The notes beneath the pieces were generated by a model, which did no database searches, was not told the DNA's origin, and saw only the letters and a program-made list of their open reading frames with translations. From contig CAZSCC010000292.1 in NCBI GenBank assembly GCA_964604905.1, positions 1 to 5,598 on the forward strand: a DNA stretch of 5,598 bases, written 5' to 3'. Shown one piece after another: positions 1 through 5,598 of the stretch (within the stretch, counting starts at the first letter, position 1; each line of letters begins with the position of its first letter). Origin of the DNA: JACQFK01 sp964604905 (GTDB taxonomy: Bacteria; Planctomycetota; MHYJ01; JACPRB01). The translations under genes were made by a program, and so were the position numbers.

Positions 1-1617
1 GCGGTCCTGGTGCTCGGGGGGATCGGGGTGATCCTGGCCGACCCGTCGGTGCTGATCGACCGGTTCGCGGAGATCGACCCGCAGAACGTTCGGGAGGATT
101 CGCGGTGGAAGATCTGGGAGGCGACGGTAACGGCGGGCCTCCGGCAGCCGCTCCTGGGCTTCGGGGTGGGGACCCACCCCCACGCGTTCCACCCCTGGCA
201 GCCGGCGTCGATGGTCGGGCAGGTCCACCACGCGCACAACGAGTACGTGAACTTTTTTTTCGAAGGGGGCCTCGTCTGGCTGGGGCTGCTGGTGGGCGGC
301 TTCGCGGCCTGGGGGCTCCGGTCGTTCAGAGGGGGGGCGCTCCACTCCGGGACGCTCCTCCCCGGAAGGATCATCTCGGGCCCCCTCGCCACGGCGGCCC
401 TGGCGGCGGCGTGCGCCGAGGCCGTCCATGCACTCGTCGACTTCGACCTGAGGGCCACGTCGGCGGGCATGTTGTTTGCGGTGCTGATCGGGCTCGGGGC
501 CGCGCCGACCCGGCAGGCCGCAACGCCGTCCCGATGGGGGTGGGGGATCTCCGCCGCGGTCGCCGCCGCGGCATCGATCGCCCTGCTGGCGCTGCCCCTC
601 GACTCGGACGCCCGCATGGACGACGCGCTGAAGAGTGATGCGGCTCGCGGCGAGCGGCTCGCCCTGGAGGCGCTGGCCCTCTCGCCCTTCAACTACAGGG
701 CGGGATGGGCGATCGCCCGTGGGGCAGAAGAGCGAAAGGAGGAGGCCCTGGCCGCGCGGCGGTACGCCACGGCGGCCGACCTTTGGCCCGCCCACCCGGG
801 CCTGCAGCGCGAGGTGGGCCTCTGGTTCTGGCCGGAGGATCCGGGGCGGTCGGCGCGCTGCCTGAGACGCCTCTTCGAGCAGCACCCCGAGGAAGTCGAG
901 CCGGTGCTGCGCGAGATCTGGGAGAAGGAGCGGCCGGTCGCCGACTACGAGGCGCTCCTGCCCGACCTGCCGGCGGCGCGCGCGGCGTTTGCCGGCTTCC
1001 TGATGGGGAAGGGGCGCTGGAAGGAGTCGCTCGAGGCCTTCGGGCGGGGCGTACCGGCCGCGGCCGCGAACGCCTCCGTGTATGACGGCTTTGCGCAACG
1101 ATGCGACGCGGAAGGGCAGTGGGGGATCGGAGCAACCATCCGCGAGCGCCGCCTCAAGGTGAGGAGCGACCCCGCCGCGCACGGAGCGGCGGCGCGCTCG
1201 TGGTTGCGCCTCAAGGCGTACGATCGCGCGCTCGCGCAGGCCACACACGCGCGGCGCACCGACCCCGCGAACGCCGACTGGCCCGCGCTTCAGGGGGAGA
1301 TCCACCGCGCGGGAGGCGCGCTCGAACTCTCGCTCGAGGCGTTGATGGAGGCGGTCCGCCTCGCGCCGGTCGACCTGGCCCATCTTCTCAAGCGGGGCGC
1401 GCTGTACGAGGCGATGAAGCTGCAGGGCGAGGCGGCGAAGGACTACCGGGGGGCGCTCCGGCTGCGGCCCGGCGACCGGGAGGCCGTGCTCGGTCTGGCC
1501 CGCTCGCTAGCGGCCTCGGGCGACCGCGCGGGCGCCCAGGGCGTGCTTTCCGACCACCTCTCCCGCCATCCCGCCGACGCCGAGGCGCGTCACCTACGGG
1601 ACACGCTGCCTCGCTAA
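1..1617 (+). CDS. Wzy/WaaL-family O-antigen polymerase or ligase with TPR-like C-terminus (5' partial)
   Basis: This is probably an inner-membrane enzyme that polymerises or ligates lipid-linked polysaccharide units on the periplasmic side. The reading frame is open to base 1 and its first residues look like the end of a membrane helix, so the N-terminus lies upstream; the GTG at base 10 is unlikely to be the true start. It ends at TAA 1615-1617. Counting from base 1, residues 35-90 carry the Wzy_C signature: an R-x-x-x-W element, a GFGVGTHPHAF loop, then HAHNEY (His79, Asn80, Glu81) followed by a glycine pair. Further hydrophobic segments lie near residues 86-104, 129-168 (containing HALVDFDL) and 179-200. 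Residues from about 240 to 530 are soluble and alanine/leucine-rich, with TPR-like helix pairs clearest from about 398 to 525 (for example RLKAYDRALAQA and YDRALRLRPGD-type repeats). Polymerase and ligase share this fold and cannot be separated here. It converges on the kinase gene. Confidence 0.85.
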   Translation, partial: AVLVLGGIGVILADPSVLIDRFAEIDPQNVREDSRWKIWEATVTAGLRQPLLGFGVGTHPHAFHPWQPASMVGQVHHAHNEYVNFFFEGGLVWLGLLVGGFAAWGLRSFRGGALHSGTLLPGRIISGPLATAALAAACAEAVHALVDFDLRATSAGMLFAVLIGLGAAPTRQAATPSRWGWGISAAVAAAASIALLALPLDSDARMDDALKSDAARGERLALEALALSPFNYRAGWAIARGAEERKEEALAARRYATAADLWPAHPGLQREVGLWFWPEDPGRSARCLRRLFEQHPEEVEPVLREIWEKERPVADYEALLPDLPAARAAFAGFLMGKGRWKESLEAFGRGVPAAAANASVYDGFAQRCDAEGQWGIGATIRERRLKVRSDPAAHGAAARSWLRLKAYDRALAQATHARRTDPANADWPALQGEIHRAGGALELSLEALMEAVRLAPVDLAHLLKRGALYEAMKLQGEAAKDYRGALRLRPGDREAVLGLARSLAASGDRAGAQGVLSDHLSRHPADAEARHLRDTLPR

Positions 1618-1633
1618 TACATGAAACCTGCGA

Positions 1634-1700
1634 GACACAAAACCTGCGTCGGAGTTTTTGTGTCCGCCGGACACAAAAACTCCGACGCAGGTTTTGTGTC
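1634..1700. repeat. Perfect 67-nt palindrome between convergent genes
   Basis: The arms 1634-1666 and 1668-1700 are exact reverse complements (33 of 33) around the single base 1667. Each arm also contains its own inverted repeat: GACACAAAA at 1634-1642 pairs with TTTTGTGTC at 1656-1664, and the same pair recurs at 1670-1678 and 1692-1700. The RNA could therefore fold as one long stem or as two 9-bp hairpins with 13-base loops. The palindrome begins 17 bases after the polymerase stop and ends 40 bases before the kinase stop on the other strand, so it could act as a bidirectional terminator or 3' mRNA stabiliser. It has no U-tract after the stem on either strand; the T-runs lie inside the arms. 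It could equally be a dispersed REP-like or MITE-like element. Confidence 0.93.
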
Positions 1701-1740
1701 CGCGCCGCCCCCATGAGAGGAGGGAGCTCTTGCTTCGAGC

Positions 1741-3831
1741 CTACTCGCGCGGCTTGTAGTAGCTGTAGTAGTACCCGTAATAGCCGTAGGCGCTCTCGGG
1801 GCCCTCCACCGCGTTCAGCACCGCGCCCAGCACCCGGATTCCCAGGCCCTCGAGCCGCCGCCGCGCCGCCTGCCCCGCGCCCCGGCCCGTCCGCCGCTCC
1901 CGGAGCACCAGCACCGTCGCGTCGCAGCGCCGAGCGATCAGCCCCGATTCCGTCGCCTGGTTGACGGGCGCGGAGTCGACGATCACCACATCGTAGCCCA
2001 CCCGCGCCTCGCGCAGCGCCTCGTCGAAACGCGCCGAACCCGCCAGCTCCGACGCCTGGCTCGTCCCCCGCGCCATCCCCACGACGTCCACACCGGGGAT
2101 CCGCGAGCGGCGGATCGCCTGCGCGAGCGTCGCCTCTCCCTTCAGCACCTTCTCGAGATCGGGCCCCGGGCCCTCCGGCGCGAATACCGGCACGATGCTC
2201 GGGCGGCGCATGTCCCCGTCGAAGATCAGCACCCGCCGGCCGTCCATCGCGAGGACCTTGGCGAGGTTGACCGAAACCGTCGACTTCCCCTCGCCGCTCA
2301 TCGGGCTCAGCACCGCCACCATCTTCGGCCCCGCGATCCCCTCGAGCCGCGTCCACACCTCGCCCCGCAGCGCGCGGAAGGTCTCGAAGTCCGCCACGCT
2401 GGATCCTTCCTCCATCAGGTACGGTCCGTCCGGCGCCGCCGATCCCCCACCCAGCCGCGGCACCACCGCCAGCACGTCGAGCCCCAGGAAGACCTCGATC
2501 TCCCCCGGCGAGCGGATCCGGTCGTCCAGCTGCTCGGAGACGAAGAGCGCCGCCACGCCGAGGAGCACGCCCAGCACCGCGCCCAGCGCGACGTTCACGA
2601 AGAGGTTCGGCTTGTAAGGCCGCAACGGCACCTTTGCCGGGTCGATCACGCGAACGCTCCCGATCCCCGTCCCCGACGTCGCCGTCTCCTCGCCGTGCTT
2701 CTTCAGGAACGAGTTGTAGAGCTCTCGCGACGCCGTCAGCTCGGCCTCGAGCCGGCGGTACTGAGCCACTCGCTGGTTCACGTCGGCCATCTGCTTCTCG
2801 ATGCGCCCCTGCTCCTCGACTGCCGAACGCTCCTCCTGAACCGTCGCGTCCAGGTCGTTCTCGAACGACCGGAGGACCCCGCGGATCGCCTCCCGGATCC
2901 TCGCCTGCACGCGCGCGAGCTGGTCCTTCAGCTCCATCACGGCCGGGTGATCGTCTTTCAGCTCGCGCCGCTCGCGCGCGAGCTCCGACTCGATCGCCTC
3001 CTGCTGCGTGACCAGGAGCTCGACGATCTTCGTCGCGTGGAACACGGGATTGTAGATCCCCGTCCCCCCGTCCGCGCCGTATCCCTTGAGCGTATCGAGC
3101 TGCGCCCGGGCCTGCATCTGCCGCAGGCGGATCTGCGTGACGCGCTCCAGAACGGTCCGCCGCGAACTCGCCAGCGCCGAATACTGCTCCTGCGGATCGA
3201 TGAACCCGTTGGCCGCCTGGAACTTCTGGAGCCCCCGGTCGGCTTCGTCGACCTTCAGGCGGATCGCCGGGAGCGTCTCTCTCGACAGCACCGCCGCCGC
3301 GCCCGACCTCATCTCGCGCAGGTGGCGGTTGGCCTCCTCCAGGTACATCGAGACCAGCGTGTTGACCACCTGCGTGGCCTTCTCGCGGTCGCGGTCGATG
3401 AATCCGATCTTCAGGATGAAGCTGCTGCGGACCTTCTCGATGTCGACCTGCGCGGAGAAGAGGGCCAGCGGGTCGGGCTTCCCCTCGTACTCCTTCCGGA
3501 GCGGTTCGGCGAGCGCCGCGAGCGCCGCCGCATGGAGGCTCGCGCTCGTCAGGATCGATTCTTGAGTACGGTAGTAGTTCTCCCACAGATAGTGGGTCGC
3601 CATGAGCGCCGGGTCCTGCACGTCGGAGCTGACGAGCGGCGTCTCCGGGCGGATCTCGAGGGACGCCTGGGGGCGGAAGAGCTTGGGAAGGGTGAGGGTG
3701 TATCCGGTGGCGGCCGCGACGGTCGTCGCGAATGTCACGGCGAAGAGCTTCCACCGCCGCCGAAGGATGACGAGGATCTGCCGGAGCGATCCGGTCTCTG
3801 CGGCTCCAGCGGGGGAGGGGTCAGGCTGCAT
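1741..3831 (-). CDS. Wzc/GumC-like polysaccharide co-polymerase with tyrosine autokinase (BY-kinase)
   Basis: This is an inner-membrane polysaccharide co-polymerase with a cytoplasmic bacterial tyrosine kinase. In this family, cycles of autophosphorylation control chain length and export. The 696 residues are typical of fused Wzc proteins. In order: Wzz-type N-terminus with a first membrane helix at about residues 29-48; a periplasmic, charged, partly coiled-coil region at about 155-380; a GNVR-like segment at about 355-405; a second helix at about 410-431; and the kinase domain. E483-R486-R489 fits the EX2RX2R oligomerisation motif. Walker A is SPMSGEGKST (K516, S517, T518), Walker A' is LIFDGDMRRP (D538, D540), and Walker B is VVIVDSAP (D619). 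The tail, residues 682-692, holds eight tyrosines. I chose the ATG at 3831: it directly follows a promoter and leaves the usual short tail before the first helix. An in-frame TTG at 3870 would add 13 residues but coincides with the -35 box. No clear Shine-Dalgarno sequence precedes the ATG. Confidence 0.95.
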   Translation of the reverse strand: MQPDPSPAGAAETGSLRQILVILRRRWKLFAVTFATTVAAATGYTLTLPKLFRPQASLEIRPETPLVSSDVQDPALMATHYLWENYYRTQESILTSASLHAAALAALAEPLRKEYEGKPDPLALFSAQVDIEKVRSSFILKIGFIDRDREKATQVVNTLVSMYLEEANRHLREMRSGAAAVLSRETLPAIRLKVDEADRGLQKFQAANGFIDPQEQYSALASSRRTVLERVTQIRLRQMQARAQLDTLKGYGADGGTGIYNPVFHATKIVELLVTQQEAIESELARERRELKDDHPAVMELKDQLARVQARIREAIRGVLRSFENDLDATVQEERSAVEEQGRIEKQMADVNQRVAQYRRLEAELTASRELYNSFLKKHGEETATSGTGIGSVRVIDPAKVPLRPYKPNLFVNVALGAVLGVLLGVAALFVSEQLDDRIRSPGEIEVFLGLDVLAVVPRLGGGSAAPDGPYLMEEGSSVADFETFRALRGEVWTRLEGIAGPKMVAVLSPMSGEGKSTVSVNLAKVLAMDGRRVLIFDGDMRRPSIVPVFAPEGPGPDLEKVLKGEATLAQAIRRSRIPGVDVVGMARGTSQASELAGSARFDEALREARVGYDVVIVDSAPVNQATESGLIARRCDATVLVLRERRTGRGAGQAARRRLEGLGIRVLGAVLNAVEGPESAYGYYGYYYSYYKPRE

Positions 3832-3841
3832 GGGAACGGCC

Positions 3842-3870
3842 AGAATAGGGTGGATGTTCAATAAAGTCAA
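3842..3870 (-). promoter_or_regulatory. Sigma70-type promoter of the kinase gene, nearly leaderless
   Basis: On the minus strand, TTGACT (3870-3865, five of six consensus) is followed by 17 bases and TATTCT (3847-3842, four of six). The patch is AT-rich in otherwise GC-rich DNA. Only ten bases separate the -10 box from the ATG at 3831, so transcription would start about two to four bases before the start codon. That agrees with the absence of a Shine-Dalgarno sequence. It would let the kinase be transcribed separately from the upstream beta-barrel gene. Not experimentally shown. Confidence 0.55.
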
Positions 3871-3925
3871 TGCCGGCGGGCCCCGACTGTTTCACCGGGC
3901 CTCGAGTGCCCAGATCAACGGGGGG

Positions 3926-5131
3926 TCAGTTGAGCAGCACCGCCACGCCCACCGACACGATGAAGTCGCTGAAGTCGCCGAAGTCGCCCGACACCCGCGC
4001 CACCCCCGTGCGGTAGGTGACGCCGCCGTCGATCAGGACGTTCGCGTGGAGCCGGTACTCGGCCCCCACGCCGCCCGAATAGTAGGCGCGGCCTACCACG
4101 AACGGCCCGTGAACGCGGTCGTACTGCAGGCGCGCCCGGACCTTCACGTCGTCGCGCAGCGCGAGGTCGCCGCTCAGGCCCGCGGCGTCGACCACCTGGA
4201 ACGCGGCTCCGCCCGCCGCGAAGCCGATGCGGCGCGAGTAGTTCGCGTACGCGTTCGCGCGCTCCGTGACGGCGTACGCCAGTTTGAACTCGACGTCGCC
4301 CGTCGTATGATCGGCGTTAATCGTCGTTCCGGTGAAATCGTCCGACTCCGCGTGAGTGATGCCCGCCAGCATCGTGGCGTAGAGCCCGGGGGAGAGTTCG
4401 CCACGACCGCCCACGCGGCCGTAGTAGCCGTCCGCGTCGGTGTAGAGCGAGTCGGAGTAGTTGATCGTCAGGTAGCCGCCCTGGATCAGCGCCTCAAGGT
4501 TGTTCCAGCCCGTGTTGTACGCGACCGTGAGAGCCGTCCGGGTGTTCACGTTGTTGGCTGACTCGAACTCACGGCGGCTGAATTTGACGAACTGGAGGTC
4601 GGTCTGGAGTTCGAACGAGAGGTCGTCGTTCGCCTGAACGACGATGAGGGGCGTCGTGTTCGAGAGCACCCGCGAGACGCGGTCGACGAAGACGACGTCC
4701 GTGGGCGAGTTCTCGCGCCGGAGGATCTGGGCGAGCGAGACCGAGACCCGTGACCCCTGCCACCGCGCGCGCCCGAAGAATCGCTCCTCGTCGGCGCTCG
4801 AGTCGTTGTGGTGCGCGTAGGCGTTGTAGTTGGCGGTCAGGTCAGCCTCGGCGTCGAAGTCGACCCGAGAGTACTGGATCCCAACCTGCCCGAACGTCGT
4901 GAAGATGCTGTCGGAGCGGGTCTTCTTGTCGCGCAGGAAGATGTTCGAGTCGTACGTGAAGAGCTCGCCGCCCGAGGCGGAGACGGTCACCGGGATCGTG
5001 GGAAGCGGCGCTTCGCCTTCGACCATCGCACGGCTGACCCGGTCGAGCCACTGGGTCCCGTAGTCCTGAGCGGCGGCCGTGGTGGCCAGGGCCAGCGTGA
5101 ACGCCAACGAACCGCCCGTGAGTCTGCGCAT
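3926..5131 (-). CDS. Outer-membrane beta-barrel protein, BBP2-like, possible polysaccharide exit porin
   Basis: This is probably an outer-membrane beta-barrel of 401 residues. Residues 1-21 form a signal peptide: MRR, a hydrophobic stretch, then an ATTAAA-Q junction with alanines at -3 and -1, predicting cleavage after Ala21. The mature part has alternating polar and aromatic strands joined by Asp/Asn/Ser-rich loops, with no long hydrophobic helix. The FTYDSNIFLRD segment (58-68), followed by SDSIFTTFGQVGIQYSRVDF (73-92), resembles the opening of the BBP2 family (PF10082-type). The protein ends in a final strand, VSVGVAVLLN, without the common terminal Phe or Trp. The start is supported by GGGGAG at 5139-5144, seven bases before the ATG. 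It lies 94 bases upstream of the kinase on the same strand. BBP2-type barrels occur in polysaccharide loci and can serve as export pores (Wzp proteins of Myxococcus), so export of the same polymer is a reasonable inference. A general porin or adhesin-like barrel is the alternative. Confidence 0.85.
   Translation of the reverse strand: MRRLTGGSLAFTLALATTAAAQDYGTQWLDRVSRAMVEGEAPLPTIPVTVSASGGELFTYDSNIFLRDKKTRSDSIFTTFGQVGIQYSRVDFDAEADLTANYNAYAHHNDSSADEERFFGRARWQGSRVSVSLAQILRRENSPTDVVFVDRVSRVLSNTTPLIVVQANDDLSFELQTDLQFVKFSRREFESANNVNTRTALTVAYNTGWNNLEALIQGGYLTINYSDSLYTDADGYYGRVGGRGELSPGLYATMLAGITHAESDDFTGTTINADHTTGDVEFKLAYAVTERANAYANYSRRIGFAAGGAAFQVVDAAGLSGDLALRDDVKVRARLQYDRVHGPFVVGRAYYSGGVGAEYRLHANVLIDGGVTYRTGVARVSGDFGDFSDFIVSVGVAVLLN
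3962..3988 (-). repeat. Three tandem 9-bp copies encoding GDF-GDF-SDF
   Basis: On the plus strand the bases read gaagtcgct, gaagtcgcc, gaagtcgcc in direct succession. On the coding strand they give the tripeptides GDF, GDF and SDF near the C-terminus of the beta-barrel protein (residues 382-390), probably in or beside the last loop or turn. The copies stay in frame, so a change in copy number would only lengthen or shorten this segment. Confidence 0.8.
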
Positions 5132-5138
5132 CCCGTGT

Positions 5139-5144
5139 CTCCCC
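5139..5144 (-). promoter_or_regulatory. Shine-Dalgarno site of the beta-barrel gene
   Basis: GGGGAG on the minus strand lies seven bases before the ATG at 5131. It supports that start codon, which also gives a complete signal peptide. Confidence 0.7.
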
Positions 5145-5157
5145 GAAATCAGGGTTT

Positions 5158-5181
5158 CTCCGGCCCATAAGTTGGCCGGAG
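5158..5181 (-). promoter_or_regulatory. GC-rich hairpin at the predicted 5' end of the beta-barrel mRNA
   Basis: CTCCGGCC and GGCCGGAG form a perfect 8-bp stem around an 8-base AT-rich loop (5166-5173). The -10 box ends at 5187, so the start site should fall near 5180 and the hairpin would begin at or next to the mRNA 5' end, about 14 bases before the Shine-Dalgarno site. Terminal 5' hairpins of this kind protect some outer-membrane-protein mRNAs, ompA being the classic case. Attenuation or protein binding are alternatives. Confidence 0.6.
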
Positions 5182-5186
5182 GCTGG

Positions 5187-5214
5187 ATTGTAATGGGTGG
5201 AGGGCCTTTGTCAA
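5187..5214 (-). promoter_or_regulatory. Sigma70-type promoter of the beta-barrel gene
   Basis: On the minus strand, a perfect TTGACA (5214-5209) is followed by 16 bases and TACAAT (5192-5187, five of six consensus). An AT-rich stretch lies just upstream (about 5211-5228). The predicted start near 5180 gives a leader of about 49 bases before the ATG at 5131. This is the strongest promoter-like sequence in the window, and it starts a unit that may also read through into the kinase gene. Confidence 0.75.
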
Positions 5215-5257
5215 ATTGTTTTCAAACTTCCCTTTCCCCGAGGGTCGAGCGCTCCCC

Positions 5258-5598
5258 CTAGAATCCGATGGGACTGAGTTGGAGCAGTTGCTTGACGGCG
5301 ACCGAATTGAAGACGACGCTGGTCACCATCGGATTCTCGGTGTAGAGGAACCGCGGATGGTGCAGACGGGGGGGGGCGTTCGCATGGAAACCGTGCAGGG
5401 CGCGGGGCTTGCCGGAGGAGGGCGGATCCTGGGGCGACCGGTTCCTGAGCTTACGTGCCGACTCCTGCATGGATTTCAGGTTGGTGTCGGTGTCGTCCTG
5501 CGCGCGCCGGCGCGCCGAGAGCGCGGTCCCGCGATAATTGACGCCCCCCAGCACCCAACCTTGCTCGGTACGGCGGGCGATCGCGGGAGAGGGGAGGG
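5258..5598 (-). CDS. Unrecognised protein, C-terminal part (5' partial)
   Basis: I do not recognise this protein. The frame runs open from the right edge to a TAG at 5258-5260, giving about 112 residues. A GTG at 5554 is the first possible start inside the window, but the frame continues upstream through GWVLGG, so the gene more likely begins outside. Roughly five of six codons end in G or C, as in the confirmed genes nearby, which supports coding. The middle is polar and basic (RRRAQDDTD, ARKLRNRSPQD), then a Pro/His-rich stretch, then a final part VTSVVFNSVAVKQLLQLSP that could form a strand and helix. No membrane helix, signal peptide or catalytic motif is visible. A run of nine C's on the coding strand (5376-5368) lies within the frame. 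It ends 43 bases before the -35 box of the beta-barrel gene, with no clear terminator between them. A non-coding shadow frame is still possible. Confidence 0.5.
   Translation of the reverse strand, partial: LPSPAIARRTEQGWVLGGVNYRGTALSARRRAQDDTDTNLKSMQESARKLRNRSPQDPPSSGKPRALHGFHANAPPRLHHPRFLYTENPMVTSVVFNSVAVKQLLQLSPIGF

Noticed and set aside
1621..1716. A 31-codon plus-strand frame starting with ATG four bases after the polymerase stop and spanning the palindrome.
   Set aside because: Its codons are dictated by the palindrome, and it has no ribosome-binding site or protein-like pattern. A repeat explains the sequence better.
1388..3754. A 788-codon open frame on the minus strand overlapping the kinase gene, the palindrome and the end of the polymerase gene.
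   Set aside because: It is a GC-rich shadow frame. Its product is mostly Arg, Gly, Ala and Pro without domains, while the frame it overlaps encodes a complete kinase with all motifs.
2695..3864. A 389-codon plus-strand frame antisense to the kinase.
   Set aside because: The Leu/Arg-rich product mirrors the coiled-coil codons of the kinase on the other strand, and no domain or ribosome-binding site is seen.
3832..3870. The TTG at 3870 as the kinase start codon.
   Set aside because: It has no ribosome-binding site, and it coincides with the -35 box of a well-spaced promoter. The ATG at 3831 gives the usual Wzz-type N-terminus.
3879..3901. A possible terminator between the beta-barrel and kinase genes (GGCCC/GGGCC stem with a 13-base loop).
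   Set aside because: It has only five base pairs, a long loop and no T-run after it, which is expected by chance in GC-rich sequence.
3602..4561. A 319-codon plus-strand frame antisense to the beta-barrel gene and the gap.
   Set aside because: It is a Val/Arg/His-rich shadow of the barrel gene that runs through the promoter region and has no recognisable domain.
1..5598. CRISPR arrays, tRNA or rRNA genes, transposase genes, attachment sites.
   Set aside because: None was seen: no spaced direct-repeat array, no tRNA-like arm set, and no recognisable transposase or integrase motif in any plausible frame.

Overview
The window is high-GC DNA (by eye about two thirds G+C, with codon third positions mostly G or C). 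It carries part of a cell-surface polysaccharide locus from a diderm (Gram-negative-type) bacterium. The evidence for two membranes is a signal-peptide-bearing outer-membrane beta-barrel gene next to a fused Wzc-type tyrosine autokinase. The phylum cannot be fixed from this sequence. Myxococcota, Acidobacteriota, Planctomycetota and Gemmatimonadota-like lineages would all fit the GC content and gene types.

Layout, left to right. (1) Bases 1-1617, plus strand: the 3' part of a Wzy/WaaL-family polysaccharide polymerase or ligase, with its membrane domain followed by a long TPR-like C-terminal region. Its N-terminus lies off the left edge. (2) Bases 1618-1740: a short convergent intergenic gap containing a perfect 67-nt palindrome (33-nt arms around one central base). 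Each arm can also fold into its own smaller hairpin. (3) Bases 1741-3831, minus strand: a complete 696-residue Wzz/GNVR-BY-kinase protein with intact Walker A, A' and B motifs and an eight-tyrosine tail. (4) Bases 3832-3925: a 94-base gap with a good sigma70-type promoter whose predicted start site lies almost at the kinase ATG. (5) Bases 3926-5131, minus strand: a 401-residue exported outer-membrane beta-barrel protein resembling the BBP2 family. (6) Bases 5132-5257: the leader and a near-consensus promoter of the beta-barrel gene, with a GC-rich hairpin at the predicted 5' end of the mRNA. (7) Bases 5258-5598, minus strand: the 3' end of an unrecognised protein gene entering from the right edge.

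The genes make sense together as the late steps of Wzy-dependent polysaccharide assembly. The polymerase/ligase works on lipid-linked repeat units in the inner membrane, the Wzc-like co-polymerase/kinase controls chain length and export, and the beta-barrel could form the outer-membrane exit pore. No OPX (Wza-like) gene, flippase or glycosyltransferase is visible, so the locus must continue outside the window. The most unusual item is the perfect palindrome between the convergent genes. The next most interesting are the near-leaderless kinase promoter and the possible pairing of a BBP2-like porin with a BY-kinase.
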